Below the pieces are notes generated by a model that did no database searches, was not told the DNA's origin, and saw only the letters and a program-made list of their open reading frames with translations. Shown here in pieces: positions 22,814 to 25,487 of a DNA stretch of 25,487 bases. This stretch comes from Ruminococcaceae bacterium UBA2656. Its GTDB lineage: Bacteria > Bacillota > Clostridia > Oscillospirales > Acutalibacteraceae. The DNA lies in contig DENA01000025.1 of NCBI GenBank assembly GCA_002359465.1, forward strand, positions 78,249 to 103,735, given 5' to 3'. How positions within the stretch are numbered: position 1 is the stretch's first letter; the number at the start of each line of letters is the position of its first letter. A program made the position numbers and the translations under genes.

Positions 22814-23599
22814 CTACCAGGCGCCGTTATACCCCAGTGTGACACTGCTGTTTGCAGCGCCCATGTACATACACTCCCCGAGCGGTTTCTTTTCCAATAT
22901 GCCGCGCAAAAAGCCGGCGATATAACTGTCGCCCGCGCCCATCGTGTCCACAACATTGCATGGGACAATGTTTCCGATGGTAAACGCTTTACCGTCGTAC
23001 GCAAGGCTGCCCTTTTCGCCAAGTGTCACTATGACAAGTTTGGGACCCCGAGCATACATTTTTTTCATATTTTCACGGAGCTCCGGCGTATCGCCGTCAT
23101 CCGAAGCATAAAACAAATAGTCCACGCTGCCGATCGCTACATCTACAACGGGATCATCAGGACGTGTGGCACAATCAAATGCGATTGGCGTTCCGCGCTG
23201 CCTGATCTTGGCAAGGTCATGCTCCACGTTGCCCCACAGGGCCGTAACCACAATATCGTGTCCGCACAGAAAATCAATATCATCGTCGGTAAGGCGGAAC
23301 TGTGCAAGCACTCCTTCCTCATAGTCTCCAAACACACGTTCCCCGTCCACAAGCTCTACATGTGTAATGGCCGTACTGCCTTCCAGTGTTTTGACATGGG
23401 AAGTATCCACGTTTTTGCTGTTGAGCGCATCAATCATTAATTTGCCGTAATTGTCGGTGCCGACAGCACCTGTATAGGAGGCTTCTCCTCCGAGGCGTAC
23501 AAAATAGACGGCGACGTTTACAGGATTTCCTCCCGGAAAAGCCTTGCCAAGATTTTCATAAACGTCCAGGCAATTATCGCCGACTGCAGCTAATCTCAT
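22814..23599 (-). CDS. frlD: Fructoselysine 6-kinase (PfkB family)
   Basis: A 261-residue PfkB-family sugar kinase with AAGGAG 9 nt before the ATG. 'AAVGDNCLDVYENLGKAFPG' with 'GGNPVNVAVY', 'ERVFGDYEEGVLAQF', and the anion-hole motif 'DTMGAGDSYIAGFLRG' (catalytic Asp224) correspond closely to E. coli FrlD (IGDNCVDIY, RVFGDYTEGV, DTMGAGDSFIAGFL). Both end in the residues GAW. The enzyme phosphorylates fructoselysine at O-6 for the deglycase FrlB, which yields glucose 6-phosphate and lysine. The FrlA-type permease nearby supports this. FrlB is not within the window. A related Amadori substrate (psicoselysine, fructosyl-amino acid) is possible. Confidence 0.88.
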   Translation of the reverse strand: MRLAAVGDNCLDVYENLGKAFPGGNPVNVAVYFVRLGGEASYTGAVGTDNYGKLMIDALNSKNVDTSHVKTLEGSTAITHVELVDGERVFGDYEEGVLAQFRLTDDDIDFLCGHDIVVTALWGNVEHDLAKIRQRGTPIAFDCATRPDDPVVDVAIGSVDYLFYASDDGDTPELRENMKKMYARGPKLVIVTLGEKGSLAYDGKAFTIGNIVPCNVVDTMGAGDSYIAGFLRGILEKKPLGECMYMGAANSSVTLGYNGAW

Positions 23600-23644
23600 G
23601 TTCGTAATCTCCTTAAATGGTGGATTGCGACAGAGTCAATATCA

Positions 23645-24367
23645 TTATCGGACAAGCACGCTTGCAAACCGGATGTATTCGGAACGCGCAATGGATTTAA
23701 AATACTCCACTGGAACATTGTTCTCATCTGACACAACACCCGTCTGGTAGATCACCGGAACACCCTCCGAAATTTCAAGATGCTGCGCTTCCTCTTCATC
23801 CGTATAGGTAACATTCAGCTTTTCCTCACCGTGAGTGATACGGATGTGATAGTTTTCCTCCAACACATAATAAAGAGAAAGTTTAGAAAAATCAAATTCT
23901 TCAATCCCTTTAAAGCGCTGTGCATCAAGGTATGCTGTTTCCAGAAGAGCCGGAACATTTTCTAAAAGCCGGACACGCTCCAGCACGAATATTTTATGAC
24001 CAAGCGGCAGTTTCATCTTCTGCGCGATCTGTTTGTTGGCTTCGCGCACACCGGAGCTTATCAGGCGCGTACTGAGCTCGCGCCCGGCGTTACACGCCGC
24101 GCTGCCGAACCCCACCACATCCTGAAGATTGCGTACAAGCTTCTGAGGCGCTACAAATGTGCCGGCACCAATACGGTTATAAAGCACACCCTCCGTAACA
24201 AGGCGGTGAATCGCGCTGCGCAATGTGGTGCGGTTAAGACACCACATCGCGCACATATCGCGTTCAGATGGAAGCTTTTGGTACGCCGAAATTCCGTTTT
24301 CAATGATATAACACTCTATCAGTTCTGCCGCCTCATCACGCGGGCGGCTGCGATATTCGCTCGTCAT
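23645..24367 (-). CDS. GntR/HutC-family regulator
   Basis: The frame opens at 24436, but the promoter at 24427-24455 overlaps that part. The ATG at 24367, 13 nt after GGAGG, starts the homologous region ('MTSEYRSRPRDEAAELIECY'), giving 240 residues. The winged helix has 'PSERDMCAMWCLNRTTLRSA' and 'GAGTFVAPQ'; the UTRA effector domain follows ('FVLERVRLLENVPALLETAY', 'YQTGVVSDENNVPVEYFKSI'). It lies between the permease and kinase genes, 45 bp before frlD. Having two HutC-type regulators in one short locus is unusual; this one may control the downstream kinase and itself. Confidence 0.85.
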   Translation of the reverse strand: MTSEYRSRPRDEAAELIECYIIENGISAYQKLPSERDMCAMWCLNRTTLRSAIHRLVTEGVLYNRIGAGTFVAPQKLVRNLQDVVGFGSAACNAGRELSTRLISSGVREANKQIAQKMKLPLGHKIFVLERVRLLENVPALLETAYLDAQRFKGIEEFDFSKLSLYYVLEENYHIRITHGEEKLNVTYTDEEEAQHLEISEGVPVIYQTGVVSDENNVPVEYFKSIARSEYIRFASVLVR

Positions 24368-24414
24368 TGCAGGAATCAATCCTCCATGGCAGATTTCAAC
24401 AGTTATTATCTCTA

Positions 24415-24455
24415 CTATAGGTTTAAAGTATAGCACATCTGACTTATTCCTACAA
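24415..24455 (-). promoter_or_regulatory. Promoter and candidate operator of the gntR-frlD-gntR operon
   Basis: On the minus strand TTGTAG (plus-strand 24450-24455), a 17-bp spacer and TATACT (24427-24432) with TGC extension form a strong promoter. CTATA (24415-24419) and TATAG (24429-24433) make an inverted repeat covering the -10, a likely autoregulatory site. This promoter separates the regulator-kinase genes from the permease gene. Confidence 0.6.
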
Positions 24456-24508
24456 GTAGGGCAGTAAGTTTGAAATCATTTGTCAGGAAGAATAACTGAA
24501 ATGACAGT

Positions 24509-24524
24509 TCCTGTTTTCACAGGA
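24509..24524. repeat. Small perfect hairpin after the permease gene
   Basis: TCCTGT-TTTC-ACAGGA, a 6-bp stem with a GAAA tetraloop on the minus strand, 9 nt after the permease stop. The T-rich stretch lies on the other strand, so termination of the permease transcript is uncertain; readthrough into the downstream genes is likely. Confidence 0.5.
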
Positions 24525-24533
24525 TTGATATTT

Positions 24534-25487
24534 TTATTTCTTATCCGCAGACTGCGGGCCTGCTCCGTTCGCGGCGAGTTTACGATTCTGTTTTTCCCAG
24601 AAATAATAAACAGGAAGTCCGGTGCCGACTGCGATTGCAGCGCTGATAAGGCCGGGGATTGGGGCCCACATGAAGGTGGAAACAATTAATGTGCCCGTCA
24701 TAAACATAGCGATACCAGCCATCAGGTAGCCGGCCGGCATTTTCCACATTGGTTGATAGTGCGCTTTACGGCGCAGTACAAAGATTGTTCCGAATGTAAG
24801 AAAGTTCTTTAAAAGTGCAACCAATGTAAAGTATCCCAGCAGGTCGGACAGCGAAGACGCAAAGATCAGCACAATGGCAACCGCACACTGGATGAGAATT
24901 GAGAAGTATGGGGTTTCATATTTCGGATGTACTTTGGCGAAAGATTTAAAGAACAGTCCGTCCTTGGCCATGGCATACTCAATACGGGGTTGGAACATAA
25001 TGCAGCTGGACAGCGAACCGATGATCACAATGATTGCCATAATTGCCGTTACGGTGCCTGCCGCACTTCCGATGTTGGGAAGCTTAGAAGCCACCAGGGC
25101 TATTGGAGCGTCGGAGGAAGCCAGTTCTTTGATGGGCAGAATACCGGAGGAGACAAACGTAAGCCCTACGTACAGGAGCACAACGACGACAGCCGTAAGT
25201 ATGAGACCCTTCGGCATATTCCTCTTGGGATCTTTGATCTCGCCGCACATATAGCACGGAGCACCCATGCCGTCAAACGACCACGTGGTAGCTGAAATAC
25301 CGGCCAGCAGCGCAGCAAAACCAACGGGCGCATTCTCCATTGGCGTCGCAGACATAACCAGACTGCCATTCATGAAGAAGAACCCGATGCCGATGATGAG
25401 GGCGAAAGGTAAAATCTTGAGGGCTGTGATAATCGTCTGGAACTTGCCGCCACCCTCTACACTGCGCAAATGAACCATCATAAAGAT
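24534..25487 (-). CDS. frlA: Fructoselysine/Amadori-product APC permease, C-terminal part (start outside window)
   Basis: The frame is open to the window edge. The visible ~317 residues correspond to the last ~70% of a ~445-residue APC-superfamily permease. '[20 protein letters not shown]' matches E. coli FrlA ([20 protein letters not shown]), as do '[16 protein letters not shown]', '[18 protein letters not shown]', '[17 protein letters not shown]' and '[14 protein letters not shown]'. About eight or nine membrane helices are visible. It would take up fructoselysine or a related glycated amino acid for the FrlD kinase. The ATG at 25481 is internal. Substrate breadth is not fixed by the sequence. 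Confidence 0.85.
   Translation of the reverse strand: [317 protein letters not shown]

Noticed and set aside
22777..23022. N-terminal extension of the GntR protein into the kinase gene
   Set aside because: The extra ~80 residues have no homology, are Arg/Trp-rich and lie wholly over the frlD C-terminus and its gap.

Overview
The window looks like chromosomal DNA of a mid-GC anaerobic Firmicute, most likely a clostridium of the Oscillospiraceae/Ruminococcaceae type. This rests on strong GGAGG-type ribosome sites, extended -10 promoters, a glycyl radical enzyme, a mannose-family PTS, and DeoR, RpiR and GntR sugar regulators. The genus cannot be fixed from the sequence. There are no rRNA, tRNA, IS or CRISPR elements. 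Both ends cut through genes.

Left part (1-7205, + strand): the end of an MFS transporter followed by a DUF4125 protein; a 450-bp AT-rich gap with several inverted repeats; a Crp/Fnr-type regulator followed by a trigger-factor-like chaperone that lacks the PPIase domain; and a long endonuclease Q-UvrD helicase fusion. Next comes a short minus-strand fragment that reads as the C-terminal RpoN box of sigma-54, still with a terminator behind it but without the rest of the gene.

Middle part (7420-12530, + strand): a promoter with an overlapping inverted repeat drives a fructose-6-phosphate aldolase-type transaldolase, a YbiW-like glycyl radical enzyme (GRE) and its radical-SAM activase. A DeoR regulator with its own promoter follows. 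In E. coli the same gene set (YbiW/PflD, their activases, FsaA/FsaB) carries out 'anhydroglycolysis': ring opening of 1,5-anhydrohexitol 6-phosphates to 1-deoxyfructose 6-phosphate, then aldol cleavage to glyceraldehyde 3-phosphate and hydroxyacetone. The same role is the best hypothesis here.

PTS part (12560-20830): a minus-strand operon for HPr, Enzyme I and an RpiR regulator diverges from a plus-strand operon for mannose-family IIB, IIC, IID, a SIS-domain sugar isomerase-like protein, IIA, an unknown membrane-anchored protein and a Cof-type HAD phosphatase. The whole phosphorelay is encoded in one locus. Its HPr keeps His15 but has Lys where regulatory Ser46 should be, so it looks like a dedicated HPr blind to HPr kinase. 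The substrate is unknown; its position beside the GRE module makes a 1,5-anhydrohexitol one testable candidate.

Right part (20930-25487, minus strand): an Amadori-product (fructoselysine) locus made of a FrlA-type permease (cut by the window edge), a GntR regulator, FrlD fructoselysine 6-kinase and a second GntR regulator, then a terminator and an esterase. The FrlB deglycase is not in the window and would be expected to the right of it.
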